From positions 248,001 to 312,000 of the forward strand of contig NZ_KB899090.1 in assembly GCF_000378045.1 (NCBI RefSeq): a stretch of DNA of 64,000 bases, written 5' to 3'. The stretch comes from Marinobacterium rhizophilum DSM 18822. GTDB taxonomy: Bacteria; Pseudomonadota; Gammaproteobacteria; Pseudomonadales; Balneatricaceae. Under the pieces are notes generated by a model, which searched no databases, was not told where the DNA came from, and was given only the letters and a program-made list of their open reading frames with translations. The position numbers and the translations under genes were made by a program. Positions 1 through 7,797 of the stretch are shown one piece after another. Each line of letters begins with the position of its first letter. Within the stretch, counting starts at the first letter, position 1.

Positions 1-20
1 AACCTAATTACCAGGATTTT

Positions 21-46
21 AAGTGGCTCCCCGCGGGGAGCCACTT
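21..46. repeat. 26-bp perfect palindrome downstream of pyrD
   Basis: Two 12-base arms (AAGTGGCTCCCC and its complement) flank a GC centre, so the whole 26 bases are self-complementary. It lies about 20 bases past the pyrD stop. There is no T-tract on either side, so it is not a classical intrinsic terminator, but it would form a stable hairpin at the 3' end of the pyrD message. Confidence 0.6.
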
Positions 47-67
47 GCAATTAAACAGCCGGAAAAA

Positions 68-1102
68 TTACTTTGACCGTACCTGTGCAGCCCTGATCGC
101 CTCAACCGAGTCACTCACCAGACGGGGCCCCTGGTAAATAAAACCGGTGTAAATCTGCACCAGACTGGCGCCCGCTTCAATCTTCTCAGCAGCATCAAAG
201 CCTTCTGTAATCCCCCCCACACCAATGATCGGCAACGCTCCATCCAATTCGGCCGCCAGCTGTCGTATGGTGCGGGTCGACCGATTGCGCACCGGCGCGC
301 CACTGAGCCCACCTTCTTCGTTGCGCAGCGGAGAATCCTCAACACCGTCACGAGACAGGGTCGTATTGGTTGCGACAACACCGTCCAGCTCATAGGTTTT
401 AAGCGCCTTGGCGACCATAACGACCTCCTCATGGGTCATGTCCGGCGCAATTTTCACCGCTATAGGCACATAGCGGTCATGCAGCCTGGCCTGACGCGCC
501 TGTTCCAGCTTAAGACGATTCAACAGGCTGTTGAGCGACTCGCCAAACTGCAACGAGCGCAGCCCGGGCGTGTTGGGTGACGAGATATTTACCGTGATAT
601 AGCTTGCCCGCGCATACACCTTGCGCAAGCAATAGATGTAATCCTCGTCGGCACGCTCGTTCGGTGTATCCTTGTTCTTGCCGATATTGATCCCCAGCAC
701 ACCGTCAAAACGACTGCGTTCAATATTTTTCAGCAACTGGTCCACGCCCAGGTTGTTAAAACCCATGCGGTTAATGATGGCCATGTGCTCGGGAATGCGA
801 AACAGGCGAGGACGCGGATTGCCGGGCTGGGGTCGCGGCGTTACTGTTCCCACCTCAAGAAAACCAAACCCCATGGCGGCCAGGCCATCGAGGGCCACGC
901 CGTTTTTATCCAGTCCTGCAGCCAGCCCAACGGGATTGGGAAAGCGAATGCCCATGACCTCTACCGGACAACTCTCCTCCCGGGCACCCAGTAATCGGTG
1001 CATACCCAGATTCGCCATCAGGTTCATGCCCGCCAGCGCCAGATCATGGGACAACTCGGGCTCCAGTTTGAACATCGAATAACGCGCAAGCTGATACAAC
1101 AT
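68..1102 (-). CDS. pyrD: Dihydroorotate dehydrogenase (quinone), class 2
   Basis: This enzyme oxidises dihydroorotate to orotate in de novo pyrimidine synthesis and passes electrons to the quinone pool at the inner membrane. The 344-residue product has the family's usual length. The N-terminal helix (residues 1-40) typical of membrane-associated class 2 enzymes is present, followed by an FMN-binding barrel. The NISSPNTPG motif at 172-180 carries the catalytic-base serine characteristic of class 2, and [10 protein letters not shown] at 110-119 is a class signature. The ATG start is unambiguous. The gene stands alone, with DUF2835 upstream on the same strand. Confidence 0.97.
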   Translation of the reverse strand: MLYQLARYSMFKLEPELSHDLALAGMNLMANLGMHRLLGAREESCPVEVMGIRFPNPVGLAAGLDKNGVALDGLAAMGFGFLEVGTVTPRPQPGNPRPRLFRIPEHMAIINRMGFNNLGVDQLLKNIERSRFDGVLGINIGKNKDTPNERADEDYIYCLRKVYARASYITVNISSPNTPGLRSLQFGESLNSLLNRLKLEQARQARLHDRYVPIAVKIAPDMTHEEVVMVAKALKTYELDGVVATNTTLSRDGVEDSPLRNEEGGLSGAPVRNRSTRTIRQLAAELDGALPIIGVGGITEGFDAAEKIEAGASLVQIYTGFIYQGPRLVSDSVEAIRAAQVRSK

Positions 1103-1186
1103 GGATTATCCAAGTAGGGTTTTTGGAAAATAAGGCGGCATTATAGGCGACGCGGGGGGTCCTGAACACCCGCCAGGCTGACCGCC

Positions 1187-1411
1187 TCATCGCAAGCGCT
1201 CAATGGAACTCAGCCGACCCTGCACATCGAAATGAATCACAAAGCGCCCCCGCACGCCATCGCTCAGCACAAAAGGTTGCAGAATACCGGCGGGGAAGCG
1301 CACCCGCCGCCCGTCCAGTGCCATCACCGTGACCTGAACTCGCCCCTGCGCCTGATAGTACCTCAAGTACTCTTCCCGACTTATTGAGAGATCAAACTCG
1401 ACCTGCGCCAT
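1187..1411 (-). CDS. DUF2835 family small protein
   Basis: This 74-residue protein matches the DUF2835 pattern: an N-terminal SREEYLRYYQ segment, a central RVRFPAGILQPFV strand and a C-terminal GRFVIHFD block. The family is widespread in gammaproteobacteria and I know of no assigned function. No signal peptide or membrane segment is visible. The size suggests a small beta-rich cytoplasmic protein. It is 84 bases upstream of pyrD on the same strand and could be co-transcribed with it. Confidence 0.8.
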   Translation of the reverse strand: MAQVEFDLSISREEYLRYYQAQGRVQVTVMALDGRRVRFPAGILQPFVLSDGVRGRFVIHFDVQGRLSSIERLR

Positions 1412-1831
1412 GTGCTGCCCTGCATGCTACGGTTCAAAACCATGTGATAGGCCATCCGCTTCAGATAATGCCCCATCAAGTGGCCGATTTCGATCCCCCG
1501 CACAGCATGCTTCAAGCACGGTTTGGCGCCCCAAATGCCACCCGGCCCGGCAAGCTCTGCTATTGTTCCGGGATAACTGCTTCTTTTCGCTCTCTGTATC
1601 AAAGCACCGGGAGCAAAGACGCGTCGAGATCTGCCAGCCCTGCCCGCGGTAACATAAAGCTTCAGACTGGCCAGGACTTCCAACAAGTCATTGATATACG
1701 AGGGGGGTTACCTGATAATGACGCAGGACGCGGATCTGAAACTTGGGCCATTTCAAGCTTGCACCCCGCTTGACGGCATGCCTCGGAGTGGCCCTGACGG
1801 GTCTTTCATAGCCAGCTGAATTAAAGGCACT
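1412..1831. other. 420-bp intergenic region between DUF2835 and batD
   Basis: This divergent gap should hold the promoters of DUF2835 (minus) and batD (plus), but I see no clear -35/-10 pair. A 33-codon open frame at 1718-1819 (plus) follows a purine-rich GAGGGGGG stretch and ends 12 bases before batD; it could be a leader peptide but has no recognisable features. I looked for remnants of batA/batB (von Willebrand A genes), which normally precede batD, and found none. Confidence 0.5.
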
Positions 1832-3538
1832 ATGCGCAAGCTGCCGTTAGTACTGAACCTCATCTGCCTGCCCGTCTTTGCTGACGTGTCGGCTTACCTT
1901 GATCGAAATACGATCACGGCGCAGGACACGGTTCGTCTGACGCTTGAGGCAGACTCGCGCATTCAGCAGGAAATCGACTTCTCCCCGCTTTATCGCAACT
2001 TTCAGTTTCTGGGCAGCAAGCAACTGACCCTGTCGAGCCACGCCGGCGGTGACAGCCAGTATCGCACCCGCTGGGAAGTACTGTTACGCCCCAAGTCAAC
2101 CGGCGAAATCAATATCCCCCCCCTGCTGCTTGGCCTCGAATCCAGCAACAGTCTGCAACTCAAGGTCCTGAGCGGCGCCGCCCGCGAAAGCGGCCTGCAG
2201 GGCGAACCGGTTTTCATTGAGGCCAGCCTCGATACCAACGAGGTCTACCAGAACAGTCAGCTGCTGTACCGTGTGCGTCTATACCATGCCATCGACCTGA
2301 TGCCCGACACCCAGTTGACAGATCCTTACCTGCCCGGCGCACTGGTCAAGCCTCTGGGCGAGCAGGTACGCACCACTGAACAGGTACGTGGCCGCACCTA
2401 TAATGTCATCGAACAGCGCTATGCGCTGTTCCCCAGCCAGACCGGCACCCTGGCGCTCGACGGTCCCATCTTTGAAGGGCGGGCCAGGCATGACAACAGT
2501 CAGATTCAGCTGCAGGCCCGCCCGCTCGAAGTCGCCGTTATCGCGCCCGCATACCAGAGCGCCCGCGGCTACTGGCTACCGGCAACGGCACTGACACTGG
2601 AAGACAACTGGCAGGCCAGTCAGACATCCAGCCTCGGCGACAGCCTGAGCTACAGCATCAGCATGACGGCAATTGGCTTACCGGCGTCACGCCTGCCGTC
2701 GCTGGCACCTCCGGCGGGCACCACATTCGATCTCAGCGTCGATAGTGTCGAACTGGTTGAAGATGTCTCCGACCAGGGCCTGACCAGCCGGCGCACCGAA
2801 CACATCGTACTGCGGCCGCATACCGCGGGCGCACTGACACTGCCGCCCATCGATATTACCTGGTGGGATCTCAACACCGACAGCGCGCGCAATGTGACCC
2901 TGCCTGCCCACCCGCTGCAGATTCAGCCTCGTATACAACCGGCCACAGCGGCTCTGGCCGCCACACCGTCGAACGCGGCTCCTGCTCCCCCGAGCAACAT
3001 CGATAGCACAGCTGCCGCGACTGCAGCGTCGGTCTTGCGACTGCAACGCGCCCTGAACGAGAGCCGGTTACTCATCGGCCTGCTCACTGTCATCAGTCTG
3101 ATTTCGTCACTGGGCTGGCTCTACACCTTCAATCATCTGCGCCAGCTGCGCCTGGAAGAACGGCAGCAGGCGCAACAGGAAGAAATGCGGCGCCGGCGCA
3201 AGCTGCTGATGGCTCACCAGATGGCCGAGAAGAATACGTTCCAGGCCCTGGCCATGGCCTGCCAGCAAAATAATCCGGCCGTTGCCAAAATGCGACTGGT
3301 GGAATGGGCACAGAATTTCTGGCCCGATCAGCACATATTTAACAGTGAAGACATCAGTGATGCAGCCCGAAGCCAGACTCTCGATTTCCTGATTCTGGAC
3401 CTCGAACAGAACGTCCATCAGGATGACAAAGCGCTCTGGCAGGGAGACCTGCTGCTCGAAGCCATTGAGAAACTGCGCGACCGCCGCCCCGAAGGCTACG
3501 AAGAAGCACCACTGCCCGAGCTGCACTTCGCATCCTGA
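1832..3538 (+). CDS. BatD-like (Bacteroides aerotolerance) protein
   Basis: The 568-residue product has a short N-terminal hydrophobic signal, a long beta-rich extracytoplasmic region and one C-terminal membrane helix at about 411-432, followed by a charged Gln/Arg-rich cytoplasmic tail. This is the BatD layout. The N-terminal block with TAQDTVRLTLEA and LLYRVRLYH is typical. BatD usually acts with the von Willebrand A proteins BatA and BatB and a MoxR ATPase, thought to serve envelope stress tolerance. None of those partners is adjacent here, so this is an orphan copy. It converges with yfcH. Confidence 0.75.
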   Translation: MRKLPLVLNLICLPVFADVSAYLDRNTITAQDTVRLTLEADSRIQQEIDFSPLYRNFQFLGSKQLTLSSHAGGDSQYRTRWEVLLRPKSTGEINIPPLLLGLESSNSLQLKVLSGAARESGLQGEPVFIEASLDTNEVYQNSQLLYRVRLYHAIDLMPDTQLTDPYLPGALVKPLGEQVRTTEQVRGRTYNVIEQRYALFPSQTGTLALDGPIFEGRARHDNSQIQLQARPLEVAVIAPAYQSARGYWLPATALTLEDNWQASQTSSLGDSLSYSISMTAIGLPASRLPSLAPPAGTTFDLSVDSVELVEDVSDQGLTSRRTEHIVLRPHTAGALTLPPIDITWWDLNTDSARNVTLPAHPLQIQPRIQPATAALAATPSNAAPAPPSNIDSTAAATAASVLRLQRALNESRLLIGLLTVISLISSLGWLYTFNHLRQLRLEERQQAQQEEMRRRRKLLMAHQMAEKNTFQALAMACQQNNPAVAKMRLVEWAQNFWPDQHIFNSEDISDAARSQTLDFLILDLEQNVHQDDKALWQGDLLLEAIEKLRDRRPEGYEEAPLPELHFAS

Positions 3539-3620
3539 GGCGACAGCCTTCTATTTGCCGGTTTACGCCAGCGGAATGACTCCCGACTCAATCCTCAACA
3601 AGCGCCCTGTTCAGTGGTGA

Positions 3621-4517
3621 TCAGCCAGATATGGCTGCCTTTAGGGCATCATCAAGCGACGTGTAGCGGAATGTATAACCCGCATCAAGCAAGCGCCTGG
3701 GATAAACCCGCTGCCCCGATACCAGCAATTCGCTGGCCTCCCCCAGCAACAGCTCCAGCACGCGGGCAGGCACCCTCAAACGGGCAGGACGGTGCAGTAC
3801 AGCGCCCAGCGTTTGGCTGAAACGGGCATTGGTAACCGCTTCCGGCGCGCAGGCGTTAAAGGGCCCGCGCAGCGTACGCTGCTCCAGCAGGAAACGAATG
3901 ATCGCCACTTCGTCTTCCAGCGCAACCCAGGACATCCACTGTCGACCATTGCCGATCGGACCGCCAAGCCCGAAGCGGAACGCCGGCAACATCTTGCTGA
4001 GTGCCCCACCGTGCCCGAGCACAATACCCGTGCGTAGCAGACAAACGCGAACCCCCAGCGTCTCGGCTTGCAATGCGCAGGCTTCCCAGTCAGCGCACAG
4101 CTGATGTGAAAAGCCGGGCCTGAAGTCATCCGCGGCTTCCGTCAACGTCACATCATCGCTGTGACTGCCATAATAACCGACCGCAGAACCACTCACCATA
4201 ACCTCGGGAGGCCTGTCCAGGCGACGAATCAGTGCCAACAGGGCCTCTGTTGTTTTCAGGCGGCTGTCGCGCAACAACTTCTTACGCGCCTCGCTCCAGC
4301 GTCGATCGACAATGGGTGCGCCTGCCAGATTCACGATGGCATCGATGTTGTCGCTGCTGGGAATCTGATCCAGCTGATCGAGCACCGGCACACCCAGCAA
4401 GCGGGCAGTTCGCTGTACCGAACGCGAGAGCACCAGCACCTCGTGTCCCGCCGCCACCAGATTATGCACCAGTGCCGTTCCTATAAAACCACTCCCGCCG
4501 GTGATCAGCACCTTCAT
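3621..4517 (-). CDS. yfcH: TIGR01777-type NAD(P)-binding epimerase-like protein YfcH
   Basis: The product (about 298 residues from MKVLITGG) is a short-chain-dehydrogenase-fold protein of the YfcH/TIGR01777 group. The dinucleotide-binding GGSGFIG is near the N terminus, NLAGAPI lies in the middle and the SGSAVGYYG motif is diagnostic. The C-terminal DUF1731-like block contains PARVLELLLGE. The substrate is unknown. An in-frame ATG four codons upstream (4529) is possible, but the start at 4517 puts the Rossmann strand at the very N terminus as in the family. It is divergent from the riboflavin synthase gene. Confidence 0.88.
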   Translation of the reverse strand: MKVLITGGSGFIGTALVHNLVAAGHEVLVLSRSVQRTARLLGVPVLDQLDQIPSSDNIDAIVNLAGAPIVDRRWSEARKKLLRDSRLKTTEALLALIRRLDRPPEVMVSGSAVGYYGSHSDDVTLTEAADDFRPGFSHQLCADWEACALQAETLGVRVCLLRTGIVLGHGGALSKMLPAFRFGLGGPIGNGRQWMSWVALEDEVAIIRFLLEQRTLRGPFNACAPEAVTNARFSQTLGAVLHRPARLRVPARVLELLLGEASELLVSGQRVYPRRLLDAGYTFRYTSLDDALKAAISG

Positions 4518-4596
4518 TCGTGTTCCCATCCATTTCGTATCTGCTCAACTTTTCGGTTAAGCTTCGGTCTCTTAAAACCAGCTACACGAGACAGCC

Positions 4597-5211
4597 ATGT
4601 TTACCGGTATCGTTCAGGGCAAAGCCCGTGTCGTCGCAGTGCAACGACATCCCCAGTTTATGCAACTCAGCCTGGAATTGCCGCCCGAGCGCGCCAATCA
4701 GCTAGAACAGGGCGCCAGCATCGCGGTGAACGGCACCTGTCTTACGGTGACGGGCTTCAAAGGCACGCGGGTAGACTTTGACCTGATCGTCGAAACACTG
4801 CATGCAACCAACCTCGGCGAGCTTGAGCCGGGTGACGAGGTCAATTTTGAGCGGGCGGCACGCTTTGGTGATGAAATAGGCGGCCATATGCTGTCTGGGC
4901 ATGTCCATGCCACGGCCGAGATCGTCAGCATTGAAACCTCAGAGCACAACTGCATCATCAGCTTTGCAGTGCCACAGCCTCTGCAAAAGTACATCCTTCC
5001 CAAAGGCTTTGTGGCACTTAATGGTTGCAGCCTCACCATCGGCGAAGTGCATAACGGTCAGTTCAATGTATACCTGATTCCCGAAACCCTGGCGGTAACA
5101 CGTTTTGGGACGGCTCGCGTGGGCGAGCGCGTCAACCTGGAAGTCGACCCACACACCCAGGCCGTGGTGGATACCGTGGAACGCTACCTGAATGCCCAGT
5201 CCGGGGCCTGA
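4597..5211 (+). CDS. ribE: Riboflavin synthase, alpha subunit
   Basis: This enzyme dismutates two 6,7-dimethyl-8-ribityllumazine molecules to riboflavin. The 204-residue product has the two tandem lumazine-binding domains (about 1-97 and 98-195). The N-terminal MFTGIVQG matches the enterobacterial form. GGHMLSGHVH closes repeat 1, and NGCSLTIGEV with LIPETLAVT marks repeat 2. No other riboflavin genes are nearby, and the short 5' region (4518-4596) shows no FMN riboswitch. Many pseudomonads keep a second riboflavin synthase in a rib operon, so this may be the standalone paralogue. Confidence 0.93.
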   Translation: MFTGIVQGKARVVAVQRHPQFMQLSLELPPERANQLEQGASIAVNGTCLTVTGFKGTRVDFDLIVETLHATNLGELEPGDEVNFERAARFGDEIGGHMLSGHVHATAEIVSIETSEHNCIISFAVPQPLQKYILPKGFVALNGCSLTIGEVHNGQFNVYLIPETLAVTRFGTARVGERVNLEVDPHTQAVVDTVERYLNAQSGA

Positions 5212-5239
5212 TAGGACATACCCCGCTCAAAAGCAGCGA

Positions 5240-5788
5240 TTAACGCGCCATATCCCGCAACAGATCCCGGTAGAGCTCGACATACTGTTCGGACTGGTGT
5301 TCGCCGAACAGAGGATCGTCATTGCGCGGCAACTGTTCACGCAGCGTCTGCCAGTCCGATGCCTGGGCCACACTTTCCAGGCACGGAAAAAGCTGCTTCT
5401 CTTCAAACTCCATATGGTTCTTGTATTCAACCACATAGGCTTCCAGCTGATCGATCAACAGCTCCATCGGCATCAGCGTATCGTTTAGAACACTTTCTAT
5501 GGACTCGTACAAATGATGCGACAAGGTATTCAGCTTCTGATGCTGGGCTTCACACTGCCGCGTGAGTTCATCAAGCTTTGTATCCCGGCCCTGAAAATAA
5601 GCCAGCATCCGATCTTCGCGCAAATGGTGATCCTGAGCGGCATAGTCGCCGATGTAGCTTATGGCATCGGCCATTAGCTGGTAATTCGGCCGGGTACCGG
5701 CGCGCAGCTTGGCGACCTTGGCACTGAGAATCTCCAGCAGCCTCCCAAGATTGACGTGGTCGCTGTGCAGTTCCGCCAGAATTGTCAT
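5240..5788 (-). CDS. Hemerythrin-domain protein
   Basis: The 182-residue protein is all-helical and carries the histidine/acidic pattern of hemerythrin-like di-iron sites: LHSDH near residue 8, DHHLRED near 54, HMEFEE around 122 and FGEHQSE near the C terminus. Such proteins bind O2, NO or iron, or protect against oxidative and nitrosative stress; which applies here cannot be read from sequence. A clear GGAGG precedes the ATG. An NO-sensing regulator (nsrR) is present 58 kb away, but no link is visible. Confidence 0.85.
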   Translation of the reverse strand: MTILAELHSDHVNLGRLLEILSAKVAKLRAGTRPNYQLMADAISYIGDYAAQDHHLREDRMLAYFQGRDTKLDELTRQCEAQHQKLNTLSHHLYESIESVLNDTLMPMELLIDQLEAYVVEYKNHMEFEEKQLFPCLESVAQASDWQTLREQLPRNDDPLFGEHQSEQYVELYRDLLRDMAR

Positions 5789-5861
5789 ATCGAACCTCCA
5801 CGGTAAATTGATACATGTACTATAGACAAGCCAAAGGCTGCGGAGTTGGATACTCGGTCGT

Positions 5862-6488
5862 TTAATGGCCCGCCGGCACCGTTCGCTGCAGCAAGGCGTG
5901 CAACTCGCAAAGATCCTGCACCCTCAGGTCCGTCAGTTCAGGCCAGTGACGATCCTCGCGACTGTCCACATGCACAGTCATCAGGCCGGCATTGCGTCCG
6001 GCCTCAAGATCATAGCGAAAATCCCCCACCATCAGCGCATCACCGGGCCCAATACACCAGGACGCCAACAAATGCTGCAGCCCGCCGGGATCGGGCTTTG
6101 GTTGCGCTTCGTCACGCCCGAGTACGAAAGCAGGGTCAAAATAGGGTGCCACGCCGATGGCCTGGAGTGACAGCAAGGCCAGCTCGCGGCTGTTGCGCGT
6201 CAGAATGCCAAAGCAGCAGTTACGCGAGCTGAGCCACTGAAACAGTGGTAGCAGCCCCGGTGCCGGTTCCGCCCTGATCGCATAGTGCCGCTCGAGTTCA
6301 TCGAGCTGCGCGTAAAGCCGACTGCGTTGCGGCTCGGGCCGCTGCGCCAGCGTGGCCAGAATATCTGCCTCCGGCGCCAGCCCAAGCTCATGGCGGATGT
6401 GCGCGAAATCATGTACCGGTCGGGTCAGGGTGCCGTCCAGATCAAACACCCAATGGCGGCGCTGATGCAATGACTCCATGTCAGCCAT
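5862..6488 (-). CDS. HAD-superfamily phosphatase
   Basis: The 208-residue protein has the HAD motifs in order: FDLDGT (nucleophile Asp16, acid/base Asp18), a Thr/Asn-rich motif II (ILTRNS), a Lys in QPKPDPGG and motif IV VGDFRYD. The helical cap between motifs I and II makes it a C1-cap enzyme like phosphoglycolate phosphatase or GMHB-type hydrolases. The substrate is not predictable. Its first codons overlap the end of the upstream AlbA_2-domain gene by 8 bases, implying translational coupling. Confidence 0.88.
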   Translation of the reverse strand: MADMESLHQRRHWVFDLDGTLTRPVHDFAHIRHELGLAPEADILATLAQRPEPQRSRLYAQLDELERHYAIRAEPAPGLLPLFQWLSSRNCCFGILTRNSRELALLSLQAIGVAPYFDPAFVLGRDEAQPKPDPGGLQHLLASWCIGPGDALMVGDFRYDLEAGRNAGLMTVHVDSREDRHWPELTDLRVQDLCELHALLQRTVPAGH

Positions 6489-7296
6489 CCGCCGCGTTGT
6501 CGCCAGTCATGTTGTCCAGCAGGCCGCCGAGCTTGTCCTCGACCTCCCTGAGCATGACCTGATAGCGGTGCTGATTGCCGCTGCCCTCGCTCAACAATCG
6601 CTCCAGGTTGCCAATGCTTTCCTGGCTGTCCCGCAGGGTCTGCAACATGTTGCGCGAACGCTTCTTGCTACTGTCGGTCATCTGGTCGATACGGCTGAAG
6701 GTACGCTTGAGCTGGTCATCCAGGTCATGAATATGCTGGCTGACCTGCAGCAGACCATCGTTGATCGAGCGGCTGATCCCGCCCACCTGATCCTCTAGGC
6801 GGAACACCGCATTGCGAAAACGCGACAGGAACTGCTCACCCTCGCGATCCATGAAGATCGACAGCAGCTCCTCGGGATAGATTGCCCGATTGCGGCCATC
6901 GGCACGCATGGCGTACTGGCCACTGGGCGTACAGTAGGGCTTGGAAGGGCCGGAGGGAATTTCGACCCGAAGAATGGGTTTAGCGCCGAGGTTCTCGATA
7001 AAGAGCTCGACATCGATATTGGGATAGCAGCCGGTGGCCTTGTTGATCAGACTCAGGCGGGCGCCATCGTCCACATCACAGCCCACCACTTGGCCGCGCT
7101 GCACGCCATCATCGCTGGTGTACTCGTCGATACCAATCAGGAGAGTACCGCCGCTGGCAGCGTTGGCGAAGGCAACCAAGTCACTGGCGTGAACCGCGGA
7201 TGCCTCGCGCTTGAAGTCAACGTTGACGCCCTCGGGCATCTGCAGCAGACGGCGCGTGCGCCCGGTAATGCCACGATACTCTTTTCTCATGGGCAT
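6481..7296 (-). CDS. AlbA_2 (Schlafen-type) domain protein with C-terminal coiled coil
   Basis: Residues about 15-150 form an AlbA_2/Schlafen-like domain: the EGVNVDFKRE start, the ASGGTLLIGIDE core and the PYCTPSGQYAMRADG block are characteristic. The C-terminal 110 residues are helical and heptad-like, rich in Gln, Asp and Leu, so probably a coiled coil. AlbA_2 proteins are often putative transcription regulators or nucleic-acid-linked ATP-binding proteins, and some occur in defence loci. There is no HTH tail here. The HAD gene overlaps its end, and a small membrane-protein gene lies 30 bases upstream, so the three probably form one transcription unit. Confidence 0.75.
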   Translation of the reverse strand: MPMRKEYRGITGRTRRLLQMPEGVNVDFKREASAVHASDLVAFANAASGGTLLIGIDEYTSDDGVQRGQVVGCDVDDGARLSLINKATGCYPNIDVELFIENLGAKPILRVEIPSGPSKPYCTPSGQYAMRADGRNRAIYPEELLSIFMDREGEQFLSRFRNAVFRLEDQVGGISRSINDGLLQVSQHIHDLDDQLKRTFSRIDQMTDSSKKRSRNMLQTLRDSQESIGNLERLLSEGSGNQHRYQVMLREVEDKLGGLLDNMTGDNAADG

Positions 7297-7326
7297 CGTC
7301 TCATGCAGATCACCGGAGCAAGCGGC

Positions 7327-7713
7327 TTACTTGTAGATGCCGTCGTCAAACGGATCCAGCGGATGCTCAAGCATCTTGTCATCACGAAAGTAAAGAATTC
7401 GGCCTTCAAACTTGAGTCCCTTGGACGCAAACCAGCGATCCGTATCCTCACAGCCTTCGTCCGCCTGACTGGTCTTCATGCGCGCCATCAGCAGGCGGTA
7501 GAAATAGAGACCGAAGAGGGCTGCAGACGCGCCCAGAAAAAAGTCAGACGCCAGCGCGAATAACAACGTCACCACACCTGCGACCCAAACACGGCTCGCC
7601 TTGGCAGTTTGCATGGCCCGATTGGCGTCTTCGCGCTGATCCCGGAACTTGAGGTAGCGACGATAGTTCTGTTGCAGATCGAACTTGTCGTGGCTTGAAA
7701 GCAATCTTTCCAT
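7327..7713 (-). CDS. Small membrane protein of unknown function
   Basis: I do not recognise a family. The 128-residue product has a charged N-terminal helix (about 10-40), then two closely spaced hydrophobic segments at about 45-75 (VWVAGVVTLLFALASDFFLG, then a second including ALFGLYFYRLLMA). A soluble C-terminal part with WFASKGLKFEGRILYFRDD follows. It sits just upstream of the AlbA_2 gene on the same strand and downstream of pepN with an 84-base gap. Confidence 0.7.
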   Translation of the reverse strand: MERLLSSHDKFDLQQNYRRYLKFRDQREDANRAMQTAKASRVWVAGVVTLLFALASDFFLGASAALFGLYFYRLLMARMKTSQADEGCEDTDRWFASKGLKFEGRILYFRDDKMLEHPLDPFDDGIYK

Positions 7714-7797
7714 CTAATGCATCCCTGAGTATTTCTTGGATATTTGCAGCCAAACGTCGCTTGGCAGTATAACCAACCCTGTCACCAGGGTCTTGTT

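Noticed and set aside
1381-1686. Minus-strand 101-codon frame overlapping the start of the DUF2835 gene
   Set aside because: Overlaps a conserved gene in another frame and shows no recognisable domain; more likely leader sequence.
4518-4596. FMN riboswitch before the riboflavin synthase gene
   Set aside because: The gap is only 79 bases and lacks the conserved RFN-element blocks.
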